A stretch of 64,000 nucleotides of DNA, taken from the NCBI GenBank assembly GCA_028015205.1, contig CM051516.1, positions 37,028,230 to 37,092,229 on the forward strand, written 5' to 3'. Source of the DNA: Mytilisepta virgata (lineage: Eukaryota > Mollusca > Bivalvia > Mytilida > Mytilidae). Position 1 is the stretch's first letter; each line of letters opens with the position of its first letter. Positions 11,026-22,800 of this stretch are shown in pieces. Under the pieces are notes generated by a model, which saw nothing but the letters and a program-made list of their open reading frames with translations, did no database searches and was not told the DNA's origin. The position numbers and the translations under genes were made by a program.

Positions 11026-12680
11026 TTAAGATGCCGTTCCAACTTTGGTAAATTTCCTGGAAGTCTCAAAGACGTTATTTTTTAAATTTTGACAAGAAAC
11101 CGTGTATTTTCTGGATTACATCAGCAGTAACACATCATAATTGGATAATCATGATGTCAAAAATATGTGATTGCAACTTTGGTTAATTTCATGAAAGTGT
11201 CTAAGACTATTATTTTGGGTATTTTACTTAGCAGCTATAAATTTTTTGTGATCATATTAGCTTTAAGACTAATCTAGATCAGTTTAATTTCAAAATATTT
11301 GATTCCAATTTTAGTAAATTTCCTGGAAGACTACTTTATTTGTGAATTCTACTTAGCAACCGTATATATTTGGAATCACTATATAGCAACAGCACTAGTT
11401 TGGATGGTATGGATTTCAAACCAAACACAAGAGTAGCACGCGGATATGCAGCGGGGCTGCGGGATTTCAAAAGAGTAGCGCGGGGATATTCAGCGGGGCT
11501 GCTTCGAGTAGTTTTTCTTAATGTATTAGTTATTCTGAAACTAACTACTAAAATAAAAAAAAATAGGGAGATCAACAGATATTCCCTGAATGACTAATCC
11601 TACCCAAGCCCCAATTAAAGACGCACAACCAAAAGGCATACCCCAATAAAAATGACAAGTCTTTGCACAGTTTATTTTGTAGCATGTTAAAATTTTGGAC
11701 TCATCCTTTGGTTTTTGGTGTGGTGCTATTACACTGTGGTCGAAAATTGTCCAAATCTAGCCGAAACTTCACTACCAATGCTGAAAATACACTCCAATGA
11801 TTGCCGTGACCATTACCCCCGCTTTAACCTTACTCAGAAATTTGACTTTGTCTATTTAATAAACACCTTTTTACCCTATCTCTCGGTAATCAATTGATAT
11901 TAAAATTCTAGATTTATTTGGGTGAGCGTAAGACTTGAAAATTTTTTATGTTGCCAAATATACCCGAAAACACTCTAATTCTTAAAATACAAGAGACAAT
12001 GCAAGACAGTAAACGATACTCTTTAATTTTTAATTTCCCCGTTTCCATTCTCTATTCTATCTTTAATTTTTAGTATTCTGTAAATTTTTCCATTTTTCAT
12101 TTCAATAAATTAAGTTGAGTTTTTACAAATTCTCGCATTTTTAAAAGTAGTGTTCTTCATAGATTTTTGTACATGGTATTGGTTAACAAATTCTGTTTTT
12201 GAAAGCCTTTACAGTCCAATCGGCATTTGGTGGCATGGATCTAACTACACCAATGATAAGTTTTGCTTACAAGGCATATATATGACAACAGTTACATTTT
12301 ATTAAATTAAAAGCATGTAATCAATAAAAAATATTGATAGAAATACATATTTTAATCCGCACTACATGTCATCTCGTTTCTGATATAAAAATTCACAAAT
12401 GCATTTGAAATAATTTGCAAAGTGCAGCATGTTGACATGTGTGTAGCTAAAGTGTACTCTATTATAAATTATAACAAAATGTATGTATTATACGTTATAC
12501 AGTACTACGTAAACCCCCCCCCCCCCCCGCCGCATCACATATAAAAAAAAGAGAAAAACTTTCTCATCGATAGTAGTAAAATTAAAGTTGAAACATATCA
12601 TATACAAAAAAAAAATCTTCTGCACTGCAAATGACATTCCAGGGAATCATCAAAGTTAAGTTATTCTTGTTCCAATAATA
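11026..12680. other. Intergenic, mostly unrecognised
   Basis: A short duplicated phrase, GAGTAGC(A)CGCGGATAT(G/T)CAGCGGGGCTGC, occurs twice at 11429-11505. A C run sits at about 12514-12530. CCCCGTTTCCATTCTCTATTCT near 12038 matches a phrase in the repeat at 29505. No gene is supported. Confidence 0.35.
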
Positions 12681-14203
12681 TACTCTCTCAAAAAAGAAAC
12701 GCAACATACAGAAAATAGGAAATTTACTTCATATATTATTTTCATAATTTATGATATAAATAATTTACACAGGAATGCAAAAATTGGCACACTTCTTGTT
12801 CATGAGTTCTTTTACCTTGGAATATCACAGTTTGTCACATATTGTCAATAAATCACTCATAAATTGTCAATATCTGGTATGTCCACCATTTGCTTGTAAC
12901 ACAGCCCCGACTCTTCTTGGCATAGATTGAATTAAACGCTGAGTTCGAACACGCGGTATCCTTTGCCACTCAAACTGAAGTGCCTGCTGTAATTGTTGCA
13001 GATTTTGCGGTGGTGGTTGTCGTTGGCGCACGCGCCGATCCACTTCATCCCACAAATGTTCAATTGGATTAAGATCGGGTGATCGTGACGGCCAACGGAT
13101 CACATTGACATTCTGTTGTTCTAAAAAGTCTACTGTTACACGTGCTGTATGTGGTCGGGCATTGTCGTGCTGAAAAATTTCTCTCCGAATGTCAATTACG
13201 GGCAATAAATGAGGTCGTAAAATTTCGTCTCTATACCTAACAGCGTTCAGATTGCCTTGGATATGTATCAGCTGTGTGTTTCTGGCATAAGAAATAGCGG
13301 CCCACATCATAACACTGCCTCCGCCAAAATTGTCTCTCTCCACAACACAGTTTTGCACAAAACGTTCGTTTCGGCGCCTATACACACGTATGCGACCATC
13401 TCGCTTTTCCAGTTGAAAACGTGACTCATCGCTGAACCATACTCTTCTCCAGTTCTGTAAATTCCATGCACGAACTGTAGTACACCATCTAACCCTCGCT
13501 CGGCGGTGTTGGCGTCTCAGTGTTGCTCCAAAGTAAGGTCTTCTTGCCCTCAATCCATGAGAACGTAACCGATTGCGTACTGTCTGTGCTGATATACGGC
13601 GCAACCCAGGGACGTTTACAGCTGTTTCTGTTGCAGCAATAGTCCTATTCCGCAGATGGAAAAGTCTGATGTAACGATCTTGCGCCCTGGTTGTAACACG
13701 CGGGCGCCCTGAACGTGGCCGATCTGTCGTAGTACCAAGCTGCAGGTAGCGTCCCCAAAGGCGTGAAATTGTGCTACGATGAACATTGTACGTTACAACA
13801 ACAGCATTCTGTGATTCTCCGGCCTCTAGTCGTCCGATAGCGATATTCCGGGTAGCAGCGTCTAACCTTGGCATAGCGTCACCTCATCAGAATTTTATTT
13901 TACGAATGCATTCATGAAAAGAAATACCGGGTTTTTATACCGACTGACTGAGCTAAAAAATAACCCATGATTTGCACGTGAAAGTCGACCCAGTTTTTGG
14001 CAATGCGTAAATCGTAGGGTGTCCCAGATTGCGACCAAAGTCGTTTACGGGTGGATGAATTTAAATGATTGTACCTGGAAACTTTTTATGAAGGTGTAAT
14101 TATGATCATGTGTACATATATTTTGATATTTATTGGTTATTTGTCCGGAAAAATAATATTTCAAAAAGATAATCTGATGTTGCGTTTCTTTTTTGAGAGA
14201 GTA
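12681..14203 (-). mobile_element. Complete Tc1-type DNA transposon
   Basis: The element is bounded by perfect 27-bp inverted repeats (12681-12707 and 14177-14203), which start TACTCTCTCAAAAAAG. They are flanked by the TA duplication at 12679-12680 and 14204-14205. It carries one uninterrupted transposase gene on the minus strand. The coding part is clearly more GC-rich than the AT-rich flanks. Identical ends plus an open frame suggest recent transposition, and it may still be mobile or mobilisable. Confidence 0.95.
12867..13874 (-). CDS. Tc1/mariner-superfamily transposase (DD34E)
   Basis: A 335-aa protein, the usual length for Tc1 transposases, which cut the element out and paste it into TA sites in the nucleus. 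The N-terminal third (about 1-110) is the paired-type helix-turn-helix DNA-binding region, with STISRLWGRY and, after the GRPR-type hook (RPRSGRPRV, about 52-60), a second helix-turn-helix. The catalytic triad is complete: D149 in FSDES, D237 in HDNARPHTA and E272 in SPDLNPIEHLWD. Exactly 34 residues separate the last two, hence DD34E. The start ATG lies just inside the right inverted repeat. No frameshift or internal stop is present. The basic, arginine-rich composition and the GC contrast with neighbours fit a recently arrived element. Confidence 0.95.
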   Translation of the reverse strand: MPRLDAATRNIAIGRLEAGESQNAVVVTYNVHRSTISRLWGRYLQLGTTTDRPRSGRPRVTTRAQDRYIRLFHLRNRTIAATETAVNVPGLRRISAQTVRNRLRSHGLRARRPYFGATLRRQHRRARVRWCTTVRAWNLQNWRRVWFSDESRFQLEKRDGRIRVYRRRNERFVQNCVVERDNFGGGSVMMWAAISYARNTQLIHIQGNLNAVRYRDEILRPHLLPVIDIRREIFQHDNARPHTARVTVDFLEQQNVNVIRWPSRSPDLNPIEHLWDEVDRRVRQRQPPPQNLQQLQQALQFEWQRIPRVRTQRLIQSMPRRVGAVLQANGGHTRY

Positions 14204-14205
14204 TA

Positions 14206-14799
14206 GATTAAATAAAAAAATAAATAAAATTCAGGTGAATAGTGAATATTTAAATATATTTACTAACATGGAGTTGAAAGGAATACATTTTTCTGGGAGT
14301 GTAGCCCCTAAAAACGAACAAAAACTAACCTAATATTTTGAACGGGTGGGCGGGGGGTAATTTGAACACTAGGAAGTAACTCGGAAACCCTTTACGTGTA
14401 ACAAATGAACTTTTATCAACATATTAATCCAACAAGTTCAATATGTATTGACAATAACAGAACTAAAGCATTTGACCTTCAACCATTTTGTTATTAAAAT
14501 CATGAATAACTATTGTTCGGGGGCAAATAAGCGTTAAACGACTTTAGTTCTTGTAAATACCTGTGCCCATGTCAGGTGAGTCAGTAATACTTGACTTTAA
14601 GTATTTATTACATCCCAGCTCCTTTGTTTTTACAGGGGTGATCTGAGACGGATCACCCCTGCCAGATCACCCCAGCAAGAGTGCTTTCTTAGTTTAAAGT
14701 TGGCGGGAACAATTTACTCACGATTAAAACTTAGAAAATTTAGGCAGAAACATAAATTACAAATTAAAAATTAACATTAAAATTTTTGAAAGAATCTAC
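14206..14799. other. Spacer with a small GC palindrome
   Basis: A short palindrome GGGGTGATC...GATCACCCC lies at about 14636-14660 and is followed by another GATCACCCC. No coding signal is seen. Confidence 0.4.
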
Positions 14800-14880
14800 T
14801 GAGATTCGAACCTGGGACCCTTAGTATGTTGTCCAGACGCCTTAACCACTAGACTACGAAACTCACACCGGAGAAGTGTT
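14800..14880 (-). repeat. tRNA-like sequence (SINE head or tRNA pseudogene)
   Basis: Read on the minus strand, it has an A-box-like TAGTCTAGTGGTTAAGG and a B-box GGTTCGAATCT at tRNA spacing, reminiscent of eukaryotic tRNA-Val/Glu/Asp. The acceptor and T stems do not pair properly, so a functional tRNA is unlikely. A tRNA-derived SINE head or decayed tRNA gene is the best reading. Confidence 0.6.
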
Positions 14881-15374
14881 AATTTTACCTATATACATAT
14901 TATGTCCTGGGTTCCAATGGGGTATACAATATAATATATATATATAAGTAATTATATAACGTACAATAGAACTGAAATCTTTACCTTAAGTTTATTATTA
15001 TTTATCCCGAATGAGCTTGGATGTAAAATAGTTATCCCACTCGGACTTGGTGTGTCTGTATAAGATCATCCCTCGGGCCTCCGGCCCTCGGGGTGGTCCG
15101 ACAGGGATAAATCCTATTTATATCATGATACTCCCAAAAATGCAAATAATAAGTTTTGATAATTTAGAAAGGGATGTCTGTCTGAAATTTCACCTCATGA
15201 AAAAAAAAAGATAAAATATGATAGATGCAAGTTATCTACAAACTTTTCTCTCCTGTTTTCAATGCATGTTATATTTGCAGAAGAGAACAGGACACGTACA
15301 CATATAATATGAAGACAATAAAGGTATAAAAGGTAAGGTGGTGTTGATGAAGCCTCGTTTATGACCTGTTCCAT
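14881..15374. other. Spacer, nothing recognised
   Basis: Contains a TATATATATATA stretch (about 14933-14946) and a GC-rich palindromic phrase CCTCGGGCCTCCGGCCCTCGG at about 15071-15091. No gene is supported. Confidence 0.35.
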
Positions 15375-15605
15375 TGATGGCGGGTGTCCTGCAGGAAGCA
15401 GAGACTGCTTACTCTTCCGGAGCACCTGAGTCTACCCCCGGTTTTTGGTGAGGTCCATGTTGTTCATACGTTTTTAGTTTTTAATTGTAATGGATGTATT
15501 ATTTTAGTCTTGTCTACGTTGTTCTCCGGAGTTTGTCAGTTGTTTCGATTTTTATCTCCTTCGAATATCCCTTTGGTATTTCTTGACTTTACTTATGACA
15601 TTTGA
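15375..15605. repeat. Dispersed repeat, family with GCTTACCCTTCCGGAGCACC
   Basis: Shares GCAGGAA.CAG...ACTGCTTACTCTTCCGGAGCACCTG, CCCGGTTTTT and GTTGTTCAT with 45530-45770 and, inverted, 57580-57840. A further related copy is at 15770-15990. Short ORFs in these copies translate the repeat and are not independent genes. Confidence 0.7.
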
Positions 15606-15769
15606 AATTAAAAAAAAAGTTTTACATTAGTTGCTGAACGAAAATAGTGTTACATGGTTAGAATCATACAAACCGAGCTTTGGTATCTTCAGTTAGATTT
15701 CACATCCTTCTGGAACTGATACCTCAAGGGGCTTGACACCTCACCAGACTTGACACTTCACTGGCAATG

Positions 15770-15990
15770 TGACGGGTGCCGTTAAATATTAACCCTTCCG
15801 GAGCACCTGATGTCACTCCCGGTTTTTAATGGGAGTTCACTTTGCTAACGCTTTAGTTTCTATGCTGTCTTGTTATTGTTTTGTTTAGTTTATTATACAT
15901 TTTGTTATTCTTTTAGTTATACATGTATCCTTGTGGTGTTTGTTTGTTCTGTTCCATTCTCCTGACTTTGTCTTTTCCTTCGACTTCGAA
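15770..15990. repeat. Dispersed repeat, second local copy
   Basis: Contains GGGTGCCGT, ACCCTTCCGGAGCACCTGAT, CACTCCCGGTTTTTAATGGG and AGTTCAC, matching the family at 15375-15605 and 45530-45770. The two local copies are in the same orientation about 390 bp apart. Confidence 0.65.
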
Positions 15991-18265
15991 TTTGAGGACT
16001 TTTCTCACCGTTTCACGGTAAATAGACTATATGGTACCCTCTAATTACGCGTGGTAATTTTAAGTAATTAAGTTACAGTCACCCTTTTTGACAGGAGACC
16101 GTTTTACTCTCACATTAATGTTCATCTTGCTTTACACCTTAATCATAGTTAATTGTGTAATATCGATATTTTAAACTGAAACGTAGCGGTTTTTTTTTTC
16201 ATGAATGAAATGTTAATAAAGCCGCTCTTCTGAACAAGTAAAATTGAAAGTAATAAAAGTTTTTAAAGATAATTTAAAAATGTCAAACGATAACCAATCT
16301 CATTTTAAAAAATAGTTAAAGGTGTTTTAAACATTCAAGTATTTGGGTAATATAAAAATTGATTAAGATTGAAATGTTCTTCGGACAACAACGGAGTGTC
16401 TGATTACATGATCTACGGATTCCCATAATCAATGATAAAAAAGTTTTGTTATTTAAATTTTATTTTAGTAATAACCTTGAACTACAATCAATGTGTGTAT
16501 ATCTTTAAACAGGCAATTTGAAATAAGTAGCGACCGAATATTAAAAAAAATGGACATTGTGGACACTTTTTACCAAATATAGATTCTGAAGGTATAATTC
16601 ATATTCCCTATAAGTGTTTATTTAATTATGTTAAAAATATACAACAGGAAGTTATACGGAAAACCCTGTTATGCATTACGTGTATAATGTTCTATAAATA
16701 TCAATTTGAATTTTCACAAAATGCAAACGGTCCTGTTTTGTTTCGTTGAACAATGATTTTAGATGGGAACGCCTTTTATATAGTTTAGCGAAGTTGTAAC
16801 ATTGAATGCATATAAGGTAAGTCTTTACCATTTTTATGTCACAAGAAGTGATCCATCGAATTAAATTGAATAATACATTTTCTCCATTATAACTCGCATC
16901 ATATGATTTAGTAGATGTAGGAATATAGTGTCAAGTATTTTTGTCTAAATTTAAGAAAGAATTATTTTCCAGTATAAGTTAATAAAATTTGAAATTTTGT
17001 TCTACAATCTTACAAACAATATAAACAACGAACATGTAAATAAACATAAAGCGCACAATTTAGAAATAGATTATGTATATATTATTTATCAATTATCTTC
17101 CATTTGTAAACAAGAATATATACATTCGAAATGGTCCACATTTGTTCTTTCTTGTTGGTCCATGGTCAAGGATCCCTGGAATAAAATCTTAATAAGTTCA
17201 TGGACCTGTCCACTAAAGTTCGACCCCGTTTGCCAAATATTCTTGGAGGAAATATTTGCGACAACGGGCGCGTGACGCGAACCCCAAGAGACAACAAAAG
17301 ATGTTGGTCCTTTAGACGTTTAGACCAAATGACATAAAACGTTGATTGATTTAGTATAGAAAGACTGCCATCGTGGAGCAATAGATGATTAATCACATCC
17401 AGGAAGAATATTGAGTTCGCTGGATCAGAATCCGCTCTTAAGCACACGACTTTGTTTCTTTATTATTGTTATGACAGTTTTTCGTAATTTGCATATTAAA
17501 ATGTAATAGACCAAAAAAGAAATTTGAAAAGGAAACTTAAATTGGGTAACATTTGTTGCACGAGCGTATAAGTCATAGCGCACGCAATAGAGGTTATAGC
17601 TGCGGACACCACTATGTACAGACAAGTGAATTAGCCACGGATTAGCTGAAATATATGGAAACAATAAGGTTCTAATGCTTTAGCTTAAAACTAACACGCC
17701 CACTTAAATCTCTAAATCAGAACAATTGCTTGTCAAAATTTTACAATATGGATAGTAATTTCAAAATTTGGGGAATGTGATTCAGTGAAATATATCCAGT
17801 TTGATGTGTGTGTATTACCCCGTTTATATAAATTCAATTATGGTTGAAAAATCTGTTCCGAACTAAAATTGGGTATGAAAGAGATGGAAAATTAGTTCAG
17901 AGTTGATTTTGCAGCTATACTGATATTTGATTACATGGAATTTAACAAACATAGCAACGAAATAATATTATAGCGAATCACATTCTTGGATTTTTTGTGT
18001 GAGGATTTTTTAAATAAAACATAATAATGGGAATATTTAAAATTACATGTGTAAATTGTTATGCATGCGAGATATAGCAGGCGTGTGTAAGGATCACTCA
18101 AACGATATAAAAACAAGTTTATAACTAAATCCCTGCATCCGGACGAGATGGACTTCTTTTGCATTTCCAATAAAACTTTTTTATTTTATTAATATTGTCC
18201 TAGTAAATTATATCATTGCTTAATGGGAATTGCATGTCTGAAAAGAGGTATCTGTGGGACATTTT
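15991..18265. other. Long AT-rich spacer, nothing recognised
   Basis: I looked for exons, tRNA boxes and inverted ends on both strands and found none I could support. Short ORFs near 16997-17664 have no recognisable motifs. Confidence 0.35.
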
Positions 18266-19515
18266 TAGCTCATCTTGCCAAAGAATAATATGAGCTATTG
18301 GCATCACTTTGCGTCCGTCGTTCTTCTTCAATCGTGGTCGTAAACTTTCCTTCAAAGATCTTCTCTGAAACCACTAGGCCAATTGGGACCAAACTTTGGT
18401 GGAGGGGTCCTTAGGAGCCCCCCTACCAAAATTTGGTTCGAGTTCCCGAATTCTAACCTGGGGGCTGTTTCTAAAAATAGAAAAAAGAGATGGATGAAAC
18501 TGCGCGGCCAGATGGAACCACACTTAATGTTAATGGTCCTTATATATGGTCCTCTTTCAGAGTTGTGTCAGATCACCCGGATTTAGCGAAACTTATGTTT
18601 TAACATAGGACCCTTTTGGGCTAACACATTTAAAAACCTTCTTACCTAAAACCAATTAGCCAATTGGAACCAGACTTGGCAGAAATGGTTTTTATCAGAA
18701 TTGTGTCAAATGACTCCGACTGTCAACCAGGACGGCCAACACAGCCGAAATATAAGTTTACTCAGAAAATTCATATAAAAATCTTATCTGGAAGCACTTA
18801 GCCCATTGTAACCAGACTTGGTAGCAACGGTCCTTTGATGTTTCTCTTTCAAAATAGTGTCCGATTACCTGGACTGTCAACAATGATGGCCGCTACAGCC
18901 GAACTTTGTTTAACATAGGACCCTACGGGAATATTCATCTGAAATCTTCTTGTCCGAAACCACTGGGTCTGTTGGAACAAGACTTGGCAGCAATGGTCTT
19001 TAGATGGTCTTCTGTTAGAATTCTATCTGGTGACCCAGACTTTCAACCAACCTCAGCCGAACTAAGTTTAACATAGGACCCCATAGGAAAATCCATTTAA
19101 AAAATCTTCTTTCTAAAACCACTTGGCCAATTGGATTCTTTCAGAGCTGTGTCTGATGACCCAGACTGTCCTTAGATGGTATTTTTTTTATGATAACACG
19201 AAATACTACTCTGAAACTACTGGGCAAATGATAACAGCAATGATATGTATCCTATGACCAAGACTGTCAATTAAGATAGCCACCAATGCTTAACATAGGA
19301 TCGGATGGGAAAATTCACCTCAAAAAAGGTTCTCTTGTGAAACTTGAGACATTTTAAAAAGATATTGCAGCAATGGTATTTACATGCATGTAGATGATCT
19401 AATATCAAAATGTCCATTGGTGCCATTTAAAAGCCAAGCAGTCTTTTAGTGCTGCCCTTATTGGCAAATTGAATTGAGGTGAGCGGTACAGGCTCATGGA
19501 AGCCTCTAGTTTTAA
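18266..19515. repeat. Dispersed element with about 156-bp tandem core
   Basis: The left end is AGCTCATCTTG with CGTCCGTCGTTCTTCTTC; the right end is TTGAGGTGAGCGGTACAGGC. Inside, TTTAACATAGGACCC recurs (near 18602, 18914, 19070, diverged at 19291), spaced by about 156 bp or twice that. GACTGTCAACCA and GGCCAATTGGAACCAGACTTGG recur in each unit. It is related to 2895-3600 and 59750-60120. It lies just upstream of the SH2-protein gene and may contribute to its promoter or 5' region. Confidence 0.7.
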
Positions 19516-19813
19516 ATTAGTTTCACATATTTCGTGCCGTAAAAAGCTATCTTCATTGGAAATTCAAGTCTTGCTGATTCATAGATTTTCAAAAATTTGC
19601 TTTTCTTAAACTTCCCGGTCAGAAGAACTGAAATTTTAACATTCAACGTGTGCGTACGTGGCTACTTTGTCGCTGGTACTGCCATGTGAGTGTATAGGCT
19701 CTCGTCTTGAGACTTAAATTTGTACTTTCTGATATCGATATTTTGACTCGCAACATCTAATCATCGAAATCGGTATTTTTACATTGCAGTTTCAGAAATA
19801 ATACATTTGTGAT

Positions 19814-22800
19814 ATGAGCAGAAGAGATCAGCCAGAAAGAGAACCAAAGAAAGAATCGTGTCCGTGCACGTCTAAAGGAGAACCATGTGCACAGGATACA
19901 AACCCTGCAGGCATGCCCAAGGAAACAACTGATGCTCGAAATCTCGTCATTTATCGTCGCTCTCCTCCTTGTGAACATAATGACGAAACAAGGGTTCATA
20001 CAGAACCATTTTCAGTCCCAAGAGACAATGAGGAAGAGCATGATTTATCGGAAAGGGGGGATCCAGTAAAACTAGACCAACCCAATGATGAAGACATTGA
20101 GAGACAATATCTCCGACTTTCCTCCTCATATGGTTCCAGTAATTTAAGCAGTTACGTCGAACTTGAATGGAGCGGAGCATCAAGCCAATTTAGAAATTGC
20201 AAGTTATACATGATATACTAATTGTAACAGGCCCAAGAATTTCCTTTTGGTTTAAGTAATAATGTATCTAATTTCACCCAGTAACAAACTGAAAATGGAT
20301 TAAAAAAACTTACTGTTTCAAAGGTGTTCTCACTTAAATGTTGAGATAAAGAGTTATAGTAATTTAGTCAGCCTCTTCTCATCACAAGTGCACATGAAAG
20401 TGAGAAACTTGTATTTTTATTTGTTTTTAACTGAGCCCTTTTACATGTTTTAATTCAAATATAAGTTTCAAAGTATAACAATCCTAGATTATTGCAAAAT
20501 CATTGTTAGTTGGGTACCAAAGTTAAATCCTGAAAAAAAAACTGACAAATAAAAATGTATGTTGCATATAGGACAAAGTGTGTATCCTTTACTTGTCGTT
20601 TTATGAAGATTGGATAAATTCATTTTTTTTTGTATTTTTTTGTCCCGTTTCTGTGACAACAAAGGCCATTTTGAATATTCCAAGACAACTGCGAATTATT
20701 TTGTCTGGTTTCCATTATAACATCATTTATTTTAAAAATTCCGACACCCCTATCCCAAATTCAAAGACTAAAATGAATATCCGGGAATGGTGTCGAACCC
20801 TGACATAAAGTTTCATAAAATCTGAAGGAATTTTGAGGTATTGGTTTGCTAAGTTTCCATGGCAACCAGACATCGAGGTATTCCTAGACTTGATTGCACA
20901 CATTTTGACATTGTGCGCAGCCATTCTTCACGGTTCCATGACGTTTTCTCCATCCATGTTCGAGGAACTGGTGTGACAAGTTCATTGTCAGGAAAAATAA
21001 GAAAAAGGACAAAAACAACAGGTCCCCAAATATAAGTTTTGAGCTAAAAGGATATTTTCGACAGCTGACTGACTCTTTACCATATATTTAAAATTGAAAA
21101 TCCTTCTCGTTTAATTAATATTCCTTATCCGGTTGATTTGAATTTTCTGTTTATTTGACTGGAAATTTTGTGTTTGTGTTATAAAATAGGTGGAGCATGT
21201 AAGTTATTGATGCAGAAAATTAACTGTGAAAACACCAAGCAGTTTTGGAGGGAAATGGACAACGAAGGACCAGACGAACAACAAAGTTGTCACATTAAAG
21301 TAAGAAGCTGAAAATGTTTACTTAAATTATCAACTTAATTTGCATCATAAACATGATATCAAAGATAGTCCTGAAAAAATGAACACTGACCTATTACAAC
21401 CACTTTGAAAAAACAAATTTCAATTTGCGTTAAATTTCGGTCAAGCTTAATGCCATTTGAAAAATTTGTTCAAACTGCGTCAAAATGGTATCGATTTTAA
21501 CCAGTTTGAAAATATTTTTCAAATCGCGTTGAGTTGGTCCAAAATTGTAAAATTTTTTCGAAGTGGGTTGTAAGACTGAACTTAATCTGAAACAAAGCTC
21601 CTTCAATATATATATATTTATATATCCATATATAAATATCATCATGATATGATCTTGAAATTATTTTTGAATTTTCAGATGTCAGTCAAAAAACATCTCA
21701 ATGTATCTTGTGTATAACATATATATCTTTTTTTACAGTTTTATGTGAAATTCTTGGAGAGACTTAAGGATAAATTTCCAGGGGAAGATGGTCTTCGAAG
21801 TAAAAATACTATAAACCTGCTTAAATTGTTATTAAAAGTAGACCCAAAAGGTTGGTATACTTGACATTAGACAAGAATATTTTTGATTTTGAAACTATGA
21901 TAGTAAAAAATGCGGTGAATATTTTTGTAAAAAAATGATTACATCCCGAATTGTCTACTGCGAGATTGCTCTGACGTCTGACGGCCTTTTTGTGAAATGC
22001 TGGGCCGTGGACCCCAGCATTTCACAAAAAAGGCCGTCACACGTCAGACCAATCTCGGACTACGAATTATCATACATGATATACCAATAAATAACCAGCA
22101 TAAAAACAACCAACAAACAAAAACAAACCTACAAAACACCCCACAAAAAATAATTACAAAAACAACAAAACTCGCCAGAAAACAGTTATACAGAGTACAA
22201 AAAAGCACCAAAACTCACCAGACAACAACGTTAGAAACAAAAAAAAACAAAAAAACCCTCAGAAGATACAACAATGAAGAGAACAAAAAAGCAACAACAA
22301 CAGGGATCAGAATAGTCTTATATTGGTGCAGACTGCAGGCAGAGAAAAAAAATTATACATGGAAGATTCATTATTTGACCAAGAACATCTTGTGTTATGT
22401 CTTGTTATTTGTTCGCCTATGTTCTGCTTTTCGTCTTGTTTTGATGTTACTCTGCCTCAGTTATGACTTACTGTGTATCACTGGGGATTTTTGTTTTTGC
22501 TGAATCAGCACACAGACCGTAAGTTTTCACTGCAAAAAAAGAACTATTTCTTCTATTGAATTTATGTCTCTTGCATGTCAACAATTTATCCACTATACTT
22601 TTCTTATTTATCGTAAGGGGTTTGATCATCAATCGTTACAACAATGACGAATTCATTTCAGATACAATAGCTGGTGTGAAATTGGCAGATTTGAAAAGAA
22701 TAATAGATTTGTTTGGTCCAATCAAATTACAGGATGGGAAGTGCGTTTTAATTAATCAGGTATATTATTCACCAAATTTCTATTATCTCACAGGGGCATT

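Noticed and set aside
14800..14880. Functional tRNA gene on the minus strand
   Set aside because: Box A and box B are good, but the acceptor and T stems do not pair, so a SINE head or pseudogene is more likely.
20139..20221. Extension of SH2 exon 1 to the stop at 20221
   Set aside because: A donor at 20139 (CCA|GTAATT) joins exon 2 in the right phase, while the later candidate in TGCAAGTTATAC gives the wrong phase. It remains possible that a different donor is used.
21997..22503. 168-codon ORF starting in the intron 3 hairpin of the SH2 gene
   Set aside because: Its N-terminal part translates the hairpin arm and the rest an A-rich tract (Lys/Thr/Asn-rich). It lies between well-supported exons 3 and 4 and has no recognisable domain.
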